DNA of 5,719 nt from contig JAHEIA010000229.1 in assembly GCA_024639625.1 (NCBI GenBank), forward strand, positions 1 through 5,719, read 5' to 3'. The position numbers and the translations under genes are program-made. Shown piece by piece: positions 1 through 5,719 of this stretch (its first letter is position 1; each line of letters begins with the position of its first letter). The notes beneath the pieces were generated by a model, which was not told the origin of the DNA, ran no database searches, and worked only from the letters and a program-made list of their open reading frames with translations. The DNA comes from Chromatiales bacterium (GTDB lineage Bacteria; Pseudomonadota; Gammaproteobacteria; Chromatiales; Chromatiaceae).

Positions 1-858
1 TTGGACGCCTCGCGGCTCCCGCATTCCATACTGCAAGCGCAGGTGGACGGGGTGCTGGTGTGCCACGGGCGATTCGGATGTCACGTCGATCAGCGCGGAG
101 CCACGCCGAGAAAGATGCGAACCTTCGCCTTTTCGGATAAGGCATGCCCGGAGATGAGTTGGTTCGGCCACCGGGTTGGGCCGGAAGTACTGCTTGCATT
201 CCCCACCCACGGCGAAATCGCGGCCGTCAGCCGGCCCGGCTTCTCCGAATCCACATTCAGCGTCTGCGTGGAGGAGTTGGCAGAGTTTCTTGACCGATTC
301 GGAGGGCCTGCACTGGACCGGGTGCTCCCCCCCAGGGAAACCGTCATTCATGGACCACCGCAGCTACTCGACGAGTTGCGGTACCATTTACGGCGAGTGT
401 CTGTAGCAGCCAGCAATCCAAAACGGGCCTCGCGTTTGGTTGAAGGTTTTCAACGGCGGCTGTTTTCCATCTTGCAGGAGATATTGCGCAGCAGCACCGG
501 CCGTTGGCCGGATCCCATCCCTCCGCGAAAACGGCGCCTGCTGGAAAAGGCCGCCGCGATAGTGGAGACCCAGGGGGACAGCCCTTTAGGGCTTGCCCAA
601 CTGTGCGCTGACGCGCAGGTATCGGAACGCACTCTGATCAATCTCTTCAAGCGGGAGCTCGGGATGACGCCCAAGGCCTATCTCAAGGGCCACAGACTGT
701 TCCGAGTGCACCGGGAGTTGTGGCGCGCGGCCCCGTCCAAAACCCACGTATCCGACGTGGCGAACTCTTGGGGATTCTGGCACATGGGGCAGTTTGCGGC
801 GGACTACCACAAGCTGTTCGGAGAATTACCTTCCGACACTCTTAAGCGATCAAGTTGA
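1..858 (+). CDS. AraC-family transcriptional regulator, N-terminus possibly incomplete
   Basis: The protein is a DNA-binding regulator of the AraC/XylS family. Its C-terminal third holds two helix-turn-helix units. The first is at about residues 198-220 (LAQLCADAQVSERTLINLF) and the second at about 249-275, including WGFWHMGQFAADYHKLFGE. This second helix pattern, with GFWHxGxFAxxY and LFGExP, is typical of the EutR/FeaR-like branch. Residues 1-160 would be the sensing/dimerisation domain and carry no signature that names a ligand. The reading frame is open from the first base, which is a TTG codon. Related regulators usually exceed 300 residues against 285 here, so the real start may lie upstream. 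The TGA stop at 856-858 has no T-rich hairpin close behind it. No likely target operon is visible downstream, so its targets are probably to the left of the window or elsewhere. The family assignment is firm; the ligand and targets are unknown. Confidence 0.9.
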   Translation: MDASRLPHSILQAQVDGVLVCHGRFGCHVDQRGATPRKMRTFAFSDKACPEMSWFGHRVGPEVLLAFPTHGEIAAVSRPGFSESTFSVCVEELAEFLDRFGGPALDRVLPPRETVIHGPPQLLDELRYHLRRVSVAASNPKRASRLVEGFQRRLFSILQEILRSSTGRWPDPIPPRKRRLLEKAAAIVETQGDSPLGLAQLCADAQVSERTLINLFKRELGMTPKAYLKGHRLFRVHRELWRAAPSKTHVSDVANSWGFWHMGQFAADYHKLFGELPSDTLKRSS

Positions 859-1242
<384 letters not shown>

Positions 1243-1338
1243 AATGACTCAGTTTGCGCGACTTCGATCCATCCCTGGAGTGCCCATCCAGTCCAGCTTT
1301 CCTGCTGGCCGTTCGCCGGGCTCGCTCTATCGACCGGG

Positions 1339-1367
1339 CCAGAGCCAGAGCGAAAGAGGCGAAAGAG
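1339..1367. repeat. Two adjacent short tandem repeats
   Basis: CCAGAG is repeated twice at 1339-1350. It runs directly into two copies of GCGAAAGAG at 1350-1367, sharing one base. They sit upstream of the tRNA-Ser and overlap the weak candidate -10 element on the minus strand. They are too short for a named repeat family and may simply reflect replication slippage. Confidence 0.7.
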
Positions 1368-1392
1368 TAAACCAGATCCCCCCGATTCGCAA
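1364..1392 (-). promoter_or_regulatory. Weak candidate promoter for tRNA-Ser
   Basis: On the minus strand, TTGCGA (1392-1387) and TACTCT (1369-1364) are 17 bases apart and resemble a sigma-70 promoter. The match is only about 4/6 and 3/6. Transcription would start near 1357 and give a leader of about 115 bases before the tRNA, which is long but possible. It is the best candidate seen, but chance is a real alternative. Confidence 0.2.
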
Positions 1393-1460
1393 ATTCCTTA
1401 CTGGTCTTCGGCGGCAAGAGATCCGTGTCCCATGCTCCCCGAAAATATCGATTCCTCCGG

Positions 1461-1489
1461 TTCGCTCACTCGTCACTTTTCGGTATAGT
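1461..1489 (+). promoter_or_regulatory. Candidate sigma-70 promoter for the methyltransferase gene
   Basis: TATAGT at 1484-1489 is a good -10 match (5/6). TTCGCT at 1461-1466 is a poor -35 (3/6) at the ideal 17-base spacing. Start of transcription near 1496 would leave a leader of roughly 28 bases to the ATG at 1524. This supports 1524 over the upstream GTG at 1425 as the start. Confidence 0.4.
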
Positions 1490-1523
1490 TGCCAGCGCAC
1501 TCCGTACACGAATAGCGACTGCC

Positions 1524-2357
1524 ATGCCCCCGCAAAAGAAACCGAAATCGTGCACCAAGGGCCCCAGCCTGGCTCAACAGGCGGACCGCCATCGGCTCTA
1601 TGAACTATCGGTCCAGTACGCACAATCCGAGATCGAATTCATCGACGACACATTCAAGAAGCTGCGCGGGCGAAGACCGAAACTGCTACGCGAGGATTTC
1701 TGCGGCACCGCAAATGTGGCGTGCGAATGGGTACGGCAGAGGAAGACCCATCGCGCGATCGGCGTCGACATTGACGGCGAGGTTCTCGACTGGGGCCGCG
1801 AGCACAATCTCAGCCAGCTGCCGGAAGCAGCGCGCAAACGAATTCGGCTCCTGCAAGCCAACGTACTCGAAGTGGAAACGGAACCGCCGGACGCGATCAG
1901 CGCGATGAATTTCAGTTACTGGCTGTTCAAGGACCGCAAACAATTGAAGCACTATTTCCAGCGGGTGCGCGAGGCCTTGGCCGAAGATGGCGTCTGCTTC
2001 CTCGACGCCTATGGCGGTTACGACTCGTTTCGCGATATCGTCGAGGAACGGGAGATCGACGCGGGTTTCACCTATATCTGGGAACAGGCCAAATACGAGC
2101 CGATCAGCGGCGGTCTGATCTGCCATATCCATTTTGCGTTTCCGGACGGCTCACGCCTCGATAGGGCATTCAGCTACGACTGGCGCCTGTGGACCCTGCC
2201 GGAGATCCGTGAACTCCTGGAGGAGGTCGGCTTCTCGAAAGTCACGGTCTACTGGCAGGGCTGGGATGAGAACGGCGAAGCAGACGGCATCTTCAAGCAG
2301 GTGCATGAGGGCGAGGCGGATGCCGGCTGGATCTGTTACCTCACGGCCGAGAAATAG
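1524..2357 (+). CDS. Class I SAM-dependent methyltransferase
   Basis: This 277-residue cytoplasmic protein has the Rossmann-fold methyltransferase motifs in order. Motif I is at about residues 55-69 (LREDFCGTANVACEW), where the usual glycine-rich loop has the ExxCGT form. The acidic SAM-ribose loop is GVDID at 80-84. A motif IV-like segment ISAMNFSYWLF is at 125-135, and the post-motif strand GVCFLDAYGG is at 156-165. The C-terminal part (about 185-277) is rich in Trp and Tyr and should shape the substrate pocket; the substrate is unknown. I chose the ATG at 1524 because the conserved-looking protein begins soon after it (ADRHRLYELSVQ) and a promoter-like element lies just upstream. The ribosome-binding site is weak. 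A GTG at 1425, in the same frame and with a modest purine-rich leader, would add 33 Arg-rich residues. The gene stands alone and converges on the aldolase gene with only 16 bases between stops. Confidence 0.88.
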   Translation: MPPQKKPKSCTKGPSLAQQADRHRLYELSVQYAQSEIEFIDDTFKKLRGRRPKLLREDFCGTANVACEWVRQRKTHRAIGVDIDGEVLDWGREHNLSQLPEAARKRIRLLQANVLEVETEPPDAISAMNFSYWLFKDRKQLKHYFQRVREALAEDGVCFLDAYGGYDSFRDIVEEREIDAGFTYIWEQAKYEPISGGLICHIHFAFPDGSRLDRAFSYDWRLWTLPEIRELLEEVGFSKVTVYWQGWDENGEADGIFKQVHEGEADAGWICYLTAEK

Positions 2358-2373
2358 GCGAAATCCGTTCCGC

Positions 2374-2970
2374 TCACTGCCCCAAGCTCCCCGCCTGCCG
2401 TGCAATGAAAGCGGTCTTGGCGGAGAGCTCCAGGGAACAGGTCCATTTGTACGCCAGGTTCAGCGTCTCACCGACCGCATATACGCCGTGCCCACGCACC
2501 ACCGCGATCCGATGCGTAGCCAAGGCCTCCGCCACCCGCTCCGGGGCCTCCTGCAAATACCGGTCAAAGGAAACGTCGAGCACAGGCACCCGGGGGAAAT
2601 AGTACTGCCCCTCGAAGTCCACCGGCACAAAATCCCCACCTGTCAGGGTGAGCGCCACCGTATGAGGACCATGGCTGTGCAGCACTGCTCCCGCATTGGG
2701 GTTTCTGCGATAGACTTCCTGGTGGAGACGGGCATCCAGAGAGGCCGTCTCCGGACAGGCCCCCTGGACCGGGCACGACACCAGGTCGCCCGCGGTCAAG
2801 GTGTCAGCGCAGGCGCCCGTCGGTGTCACCCAGAAGCCCTGAGCCGAGCGCACCGAGGCATTCCCGCTGTGTGAATCGTTACAGCCGAATTGCCGCAACC
2901 AACGATAGTGGCGAACAAGATCGTCGCGCGCTTCGAGAGCTCCCTCGCCTGCCAATTCGCTTACGCTCAA
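2374..2970 (-). CDS. Class II aldolase/adducin-family protein
   Basis: This 198-residue cytoplasmic enzyme has the fold of L-fuculose-phosphate aldolase, L-ribulose-5-phosphate 4-epimerase (AraD) and methylthioribulose-1-phosphate dehydratase. Visible motifs are the phosphate-binding HSGNASVR (34-41) and VTPTG (48-52). The zinc-binding histidines are HSH (H98, H100) and the H of RGHG (H161). The acidic residue before the first histidines, Glu in fuculose aldolase and Asp in AraD, is Asp79 here (ASLDARLH). The length matches the short members of the family. The start is TTG at 2970: AGGA on the minus strand (2982-2979) precedes it by 8 bases, and no ATG lies nearby. It begins 14 bases after the mobB stop, so the two genes are almost certainly co-transcribed. 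The substrate cannot be read from the sequence. A role in sugar-phosphate or methylthioribulose metabolism is possible, but no partner enzymes are present. Confidence 0.9.
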   Translation of the reverse strand: MSVSELAGEGALEARDDLVRHYRWLRQFGCNDSHSGNASVRSAQGFWVTPTGACADTLTAGDLVSCPVQGACPETASLDARLHQEVYRRNPNAGAVLHSHGPHTVALTLTGGDFVPVDFEGQYYFPRVPVLDVSFDRYLQEAPERVAEALATHRIAVVRGHGVYAVGETLNLAYKWTCSLELSAKTAFIARQAGSLGQ

Positions 2971-2978
2971 AATACGAT

Positions 2979-2982
2979 TCCT
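2979..2982 (-). promoter_or_regulatory. Ribosome-binding site deciding the TTG start of the aldolase
   Basis: AGGA on the minus strand stands 8 bases before TTG at 2970 and sits entirely in the short gap after the mobB TAA. It is the only good Shine-Dalgarno match near the conserved beginning of the protein, so it supports the unusual TTG start. Confidence 0.65.
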
Positions 2983-2984
2983 GG

Positions 2985-3563
2985 TTATTTGCTCTCGGTT
3001 ATCGAACCAAAAACCAGCGTTTCCGGCGCTTGCCCGTCCGCGTAACGGCCGAGGACTCGGTCTCGCACAAAGGCCGCAATCTGGTCTACGTCGTTGATAT
3101 CCAGCACCGGCAGGTGCGTCGGCACCGGCAGTTCGGCATCGGTCGCTACAGCGATTACCGAAGGGTCGTCGACGAACAGGAAGGGTTTGCCCAAAGCAGA
3201 ACGAGAAAGCTCGATCTTGGGAAAGCGCTCATGCTTGAAGCCTTCCACTAGAATCAGGTCCAAGCGCTCCTGATCCATCTGGTCCACCATGTCCTGCAGA
3301 TCAGGCTCCGCCCGCTCTTCATGGTCCACCATCAGCGCCCAGCGCTGGCGCGATGCGATGAGCATCTGACTTGCCCCCGCCTTGCGCAGCTCGTAGCTGT
3401 CCTTCCCGGGGGTGTCGACCTCGAAACTGTGGTGCGCGTGTTTGATCATCCCTATCCGCATACCATTCCTGCCAAGAAGCGGCAGCAACTGCTTGAGCAG
3501 CGTGGTCTTGCCCGTGCCGCTGTACGCGGCGAACCCCAGGACCGGGACCCGGCTTTCGATCAT
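2985..3563 (-). CDS. mobB: Molybdopterin-guanine dinucleotide biosynthesis adapter GTPase MobB
   Basis: MobB is a GTP-binding helper of MobA, which attaches GMP to molybdopterin to make the bis-MGD cofactor of DMSO-reductase-type enzymes. The 192-residue protein carries a P-loop at 13-20 (AYSGTGKT; the first position is Ala, as in enterobacterial MobB). It also has the family signatures IKHAHHSFEVDTPGKDSYEL (40-59), RKAGASQ (60-66), QRWAL (73-77), the Walker B-like LDLILVEGFKHE (101-112) and LDINDVD (154-160). It is somewhat longer than the usual 170-175 residues, owing to a C-terminal tail after about 172. The ATG at 3563 has an excellent GAGGAG site (3574-3569) five bases upstream. It is the middle gene of the minus-strand operon, 41 bases after the peptidase stop and 14 before the aldolase. 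No mobA or molybdoenzyme gene lies in the window, so its partner must be encoded elsewhere. Confidence 0.96.
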   Translation of the reverse strand: MIESRVPVLGFAAYSGTGKTTLLKQLLPLLGRNGMRIGMIKHAHHSFEVDTPGKDSYELRKAGASQMLIASRQRWALMVDHEERAEPDLQDMVDQMDQERLDLILVEGFKHERFPKIELSRSALGKPFLFVDDPSVIAVATDAELPVPTHLPVLDINDVDQIAAFVRDRVLGRYADGQAPETLVFGSITESK

Positions 3564-3575
3564 CGAGGCTCCTCG
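3564..3575 (-). promoter_or_regulatory. mobB ribosome-binding site inside a small inverted repeat
   Basis: CGAGG-AG-CCTCG on the minus strand contains the GAGGAG Shine-Dalgarno sequence and abuts the mobB ATG. The arms are perfectly complementary over 5 bp but leave only a 2-base loop, or 4 bp with a 4-base loop. Masking of the ribosome site is conceivable, though the helix would be weak. Confidence 0.5.
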
Positions 3576-3604
3576 TTACCGATCCGAACCAGAGACGGCG
3601 CACA

Positions 3605-4288
3605 TCAGCGCCGCAAGACCTGCATCCAGCGCCAAAAGTTTAATAGGCCGGCGGCGGATGCCGCAACATAGGTCAACGCGCAGGCGCGCAGGATCCGACG
3701 CGCCGCCGGCAGCTGTTTCTCATCGATGTACTCACCGTCGGCGAGGATCGGCAGCGCCTTGCCGAAACTCGCGTTCCACTCTACCGGCAGAGTCACCAAC
3801 TGCACCACCAGCCCGACCCCAATGGTGCTGATCGCGGCAAGAAACATCAGTGCTCCCGCGCCTGGTGCCCGGGTCACCGCGGCCAACAAAGGAACAGCAA
3901 ACAGCAGGAAAGAGCCGATCTTTTCCGCGCCTTGAGCAAGACCGACCAGACGCGTCCGCCAGCGAAACGGCGGGTAGTCGCTGAAATCCTGGATCGCGTG
4001 GCCGACCTCGTGGGCGGCAGTGGTGATCGCCGTGAGGGTCCTCCCGTTCAGCTTGTCCTCGGTCAGGCGTACGGTCTTGCTAGAGGGATCGTAGTGGTCC
4101 CCTTGCCGCGTCGCCTCGACCTTGACCTTATCGAGACCGTAACGATCCAACAAGTGGCGCGCCAGCTCACCCCCGGTGCCGGGAAAGTCCTCGGGGACGC
4201 GGTGGTATTTGTCCAGCACGCGGCGCACCCACCACTGCGGACCGAGGATCAGTCCTACGACCACCAAACCCAACAGAAGCCAAAGCAT
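3605..4288 (-). CDS. Membrane-bound neutral zinc metallopeptidase, YugP-like
   Basis: The protein is a predicted inner-membrane zinc protease of the Zn_peptidase_2 family (YugP type), whose substrates are largely unknown. Of its 227 residues, 1-16 form an N-terminal hydrophobic anchor (LWLLLGLVVVGLILG). The family segment GDHYDPSSKTVRL is at 63-75, and the catalytic zinc motif AAHEVGHAIQ is at 91-100 (H93, E94, H97). Two hydrophobic segments follow at about 125-140 and 144-168. Next comes LPVEWNASFGKAL (167-179), where E170 is the probable third zinc ligand, and a last hydrophobic stretch lies at about 200-216. Length and motif order agree with the family. The ATG at 4288 has AGGA (4298-4295) six bases upstream. 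It is the first gene of the probable operon with mobB and the aldolase, and a promoter-like element lies about 90 bases above its start. Confidence 0.93.
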   Translation of the reverse strand: MLWLLLGLVVVGLILGPQWWVRRVLDKYHRVPEDFPGTGGELARHLLDRYGLDKVKVEATRQGDHYDPSSKTVRLTEDKLNGRTLTAITTAAHEVGHAIQDFSDYPPFRWRTRLVGLAQGAEKIGSFLLFAVPLLAAVTRAPGAGALMFLAAISTIGVGLVVQLVTLPVEWNASFGKALPILADGEYIDEKQLPAARRILRACALTYVAASAAGLLNFWRWMQVLRR

Positions 4289-4384
4289 TTCCGTTCCTGC
4301 GACCGATCGGACATTCCGGGCCGGCAGCGCAAAACCGGAAACTAACTACGATTCATGAAGGCCGTGCGCCAACCGCCAGCGGGA

Positions 4385-4412
4385 AGTATACAAAACGACC
4401 CAAGACAAAAGA
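4385..4412 (-). promoter_or_regulatory. Candidate promoter of the peptidase-mobB-aldolase operon
   Basis: The minus strand has TATACT (4390-4385), a 5/6 match to the -10 consensus. A weak TCTTTT (4412-4407) precedes it with a 16-base spacer. Transcription would begin near 4378 and leave a leader of about 90 bases before the peptidase ATG at 4288. The poor -35 together with an adjacent inverted repeat suits an activator-dependent promoter, but this is inference. Confidence 0.4.
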
Positions 4413-4417
4413 TGCGT

Positions 4418-4437
4418 TTGATTCAATCAGGAATCAA
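4418..4437. repeat. Perfect inverted repeat TTGATTC-N6-GAATCAA, possible operator
   Basis: Two 7-base arms with a 6-base spacer form a 20-base dyad. It is centred about 18 bases upstream of the putative -35 element of the peptidase operon. The size, AT-rich arms and position fit a site for a dimeric regulator. I do not recognise it as the box of a named regulator. Confidence 0.5.
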
Positions 4438-4506
4438 GCTCGGAACGAAAGCAAACGTATGCGCGGGCGTCGCTGATGGCGGTCGGCCGCACCATGCAGG
4501 CCTGGG

Positions 4507-4520
4507 GCGTGGAACCACGC
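4507..4520. repeat. Small perfect inverted repeat GCGTGG-AA-CCACGC
   Basis: Six complementary bases flank a 2-base centre. It lies about 20 bases beyond the receptor terminator's T-run and has no T-run of its own on the minus strand. It could be a protein-binding dyad or a chance palindrome in GC-rich DNA. Confidence 0.4.
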
Positions 4521-4538
4521 TGCCAATGACCGACGCGC

Positions 4539-4579
4539 AAAAAAAAGCGATCCCGACCCAAGGTGCGGGCCGAGATCGC
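4539..4579 (-). terminator. Strong intrinsic terminator after the TonB-dependent receptor
   Basis: On the minus strand, GCGATCTCGGCCC pairs with GGGTCGGGATCGC through 13 consecutive base pairs, two of them G-T. The loop is the 7-base GCACCTT, and a run of eight T follows at once (4546-4539). It begins 28 bases past the receptor TGA. It should separate the receptor transcript from the peptidase operon further along the same strand. Confidence 0.93.
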
Positions 4580-4607
4580 GAGCGGCGCGAGACCGAGGGG
4601 TCGAGTC

Positions 4608-5719
4608 TCAGAACGTCAGTTGCGCCTGTAGAAAGAAGTTGCGCCCGGGCCCCGGAATGCGCTCCCCGAGTGCCAGATCCGCTGGTTTACCGTTGCTGTC
4701 GGCGCTTACTCGATTGTATCCAGACAGGTTGTTCTGATAGAAACGGTCGAAGATGTTGCGCACGCCGCCGCGAATCGTCACGTTGCGGCGCGGCTCGTAG
4801 AGGCCGTAGAGATGATACAGCGCGTAGCCGGAGCTTTTCTGCTCCGCATTGGTTTTCGAAACATCGTTCTGCGCCGCGTAAAACTCCCCTTGACCGGTGA
4901 CCGACCATTTCGCTGCCTGGTAGGTCAGGCCGAGTAGCCCGTTGAGGGGGGCGATGCGGTACAGATTGTCACTGATATCCCGGCGCTTGCCCCGCACGTA
5001 ACTCAGGGTGCCGTCGAGCAGCCAGTTCTCCCCGAAAGCAGTTCCGAAGCCGGCGTCGACGCCGTAGAACTCTGCGTCCACATTGCTGAACTGCAGGGGG
5101 ATGCATTGAGGATTGCTCGGGTCGGTCATACACAGACCGCCAGTCAACATATTCACCTGGGTGCGGGTAAAGTTCACCGCGGGTCCGGAAGACAAGGGAG
5201 TACCCTGGATGTAGTCGTTCACCCTCTTGTAGAACACGCGAGGGGTCACATAGGACCGTCGGTCTCTCCAGTCGAGACCGACGTCGAAGTTATAGGCGGT
5301 CTCCTTGTCGAGATCGACATCGCCGACGTAGACCCGACCATCGGCCAGTCCCGCGGTCGATTCCAGTGGCAGCCAAAGATAGCGCTGCTGGTAGGAGGGA
5401 GCCTGCTGCTTCATGGCCAGACCGACCTGCAGAATAGTGGTGTCGTTGAGCGGACGAGTCAGGACCGCGGCGAGATCGACCAGGTTGTCACCCTTGCTGC
5501 GGCTGCTGTCGTTGAAGTCGGCCGCCAGGATATCCGCATTGCCCTGGTTCATTCCCAGGCCGGTCGCATCCACCTTGTCGGCGTCGGAGTTGACCCGAAC
5601 ATAGCGAGCGCCGGCCACGACATTCCAGTCCTTGCTCAGGCCGCCTTCCCACTCACCGAAGAAGCCGTATCGATTGCGCTTGACGTTGTTGTAGTTCTCT
5701 ACCAGAAAGGCGCTGTTGT
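4608..5719 (-). CDS. TonB-dependent outer-membrane receptor, C-terminal part (5' end outside window)
   Basis: This is the last 369 residues of a TonB-dependent receptor, an outer-membrane beta-barrel that imports a scarce ligand such as an iron chelate, metal, corrinoid or sugar using energy from TonB-ExbBD. The frame is open through the window edge. The GTG at 5618 is an internal Val codon, not a start. Visible features are alternating amphipathic strands with aromatic ends (FFGEWEGGLSKDWNVVAGAR). The receptor-core segment is QAPSYQQRYLWLPLES, followed by GLADGRVYVGDVDLDKETAY. The late-barrel motif is VRNIFDRFYQNNLSGYN. The C-terminal signature GRNFFLQAQLTF ends in Phe, as needed for barrel assembly. 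The plug, TonB box and signal peptide are off the edge. A predicted surface loop has two Cys, about residues 196 and 205 of the visible part. The ligand cannot be told from this portion. Confidence 0.93.
   Translation of the reverse strand, partial: NSAFLVENYNNVKRNRYGFFGEWEGGLSKDWNVVAGARYVRVNSDADKVDATGLGMNQGNADILAADFNDSSRSKGDNLVDLAAVLTRPLNDTTILQVGLAMKQQAPSYQQRYLWLPLESTAGLADGRVYVGDVDLDKETAYNFDVGLDWRDRRSYVTPRVFYKRVNDYIQGTPLSSGPAVNFTRTQVNMLTGGLCMTDPSNPQCIPLQFSNVDAEFYGVDAGFGTAFGENWLLDGTLSYVRGKRRDISDNLYRIAPLNGLLGLTYQAAKWSVTGQGEFYAAQNDVSKTNAEQKSSGYALYHLYGLYEPRRNVTIRGGVRNIFDRFYQNNLSGYNRVSADSNGKPADLALGERIPGPGRNFFLQAQLTF

Larger units (their letters stand above)
1243..1523. other. Intergenic region between tRNA-Ser and methyltransferase
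   Basis: This 281-base stretch separates two divergently transcribed genes and should hold both promoters. A reasonable plus-strand promoter ends near 1489, and a weak minus-strand candidate lies at 1364-1392. Two back-to-back short tandem repeats occupy 1339-1367. Open frames across it are accidental: one is the plus-strand translation of the tRNA, and another is an upstream extension of the methyltransferase frame from a GTG at 1425 that would lie above the predicted promoter. Confidence 0.6.
4289..4607. other. Intergenic region between TonB receptor end and peptidase start
   Basis: Both flanking genes are on the minus strand. The right part holds the receptor's terminator (4539-4579). The middle holds a perfect GCGTGG/CCACGC inverted repeat (4507-4520) of no clear role. 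The left part holds a candidate promoter (4385-4412) preceded by an inverted repeat (4418-4437) for the peptidase operon. The plus-strand open frame beginning at 4355 lacks a ribosome site and runs antisense into the receptor gene, so I do not regard it as a gene. Confidence 0.7.

Noticed and set aside
1425..1523. Upstream extension of the methyltransferase from a GTG start
   Set aside because: It would add 33 Arg-rich residues with no family-like pattern and would begin above the most plausible promoter. The ATG at 1524 fits better, though the GTG cannot be strictly excluded.
2823..3251. Plus-strand open frame across mobB and the aldolase start
   Set aside because: It is a shadow of two well-supported minus-strand genes, and its translation has no recognisable motif.
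4355..4900. A 181-residue plus-strand open frame starting in the intergenic region
   Set aside because: It lacks a ribosome site, has low-complexity Arg-rich composition, crosses the terminator hairpin and runs antisense to the clearly coding receptor.
5616..5618. GTG as a possible start of the TonB-dependent receptor
   Set aside because: The same frame continues without a stop to the window edge with barrel-like sequence, so this is an internal Val codon of a truncated gene.

Overview
The window looks like chromosomal DNA from a Gram-negative proteobacterium, most likely a gammaproteobacterium. The grounds are a MobB protein that follows the enterobacterial type closely from memory, a TonB-dependent outer-membrane receptor, GC-rich coding sequence, and a tRNA with an encoded CCA. 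The lineage is inferred, because no database search was possible.

Layout from left to right. (1) Bases 1-858 (+) encode an AraC-family regulator whose true start may lie outside the window. (2) Bases 859-1151 form a mostly gene-free stretch with one doubtful 25-codon ORF (998-1075) and several small inverted repeats. (3) Bases 1152-1242 (-) are a complete tRNA-Ser with anticodon GGA. (4) Bases 1243-1523 are intergenic, with a plausible promoter for the next gene and short tandem repeats. (5) Bases 1524-2357 (+) encode a class I SAM-dependent methyltransferase. (6) Converging on it from the minus strand is a probable three-gene operon. In transcription order it holds a membrane-bound zinc peptidase of the YugP type (4288-3605), MobB, the molybdopterin-guanine dinucleotide adapter GTPase (3563-2985), and a class II aldolase/adducin-fold enzyme with a TTG start (2970-2374). 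(7) Bases 4289-4607 are intergenic. They hold a candidate promoter and a perfect inverted repeat for the operon, and a strong intrinsic terminator for the next gene. (8) Bases 4608-5719 (-) are the C-terminal barrel part of a TonB-dependent receptor that runs off the right edge.

The genes do not form one pathway. The three-gene minus-strand cluster is the only likely functional unit, and the link between its members (molybdenum cofactor handling, a metal-dependent sugar-phosphate-type lyase, and a membrane protease) is not evident from known pathways. The receptor is insulated from the cluster by the terminator.

I did not find a CRISPR array, transposon, integrase, toxin-antitoxin pair, or any clearly new multi-gene system. 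The most notable unexplained signals are a 13-base complement to the tRNA-Ser T-arm in its own 3' flank, a TTGATTC-N6-GAATCAA inverted repeat beside the candidate operon promoter, and the unusual peptidase-mobB-aldolase grouping.
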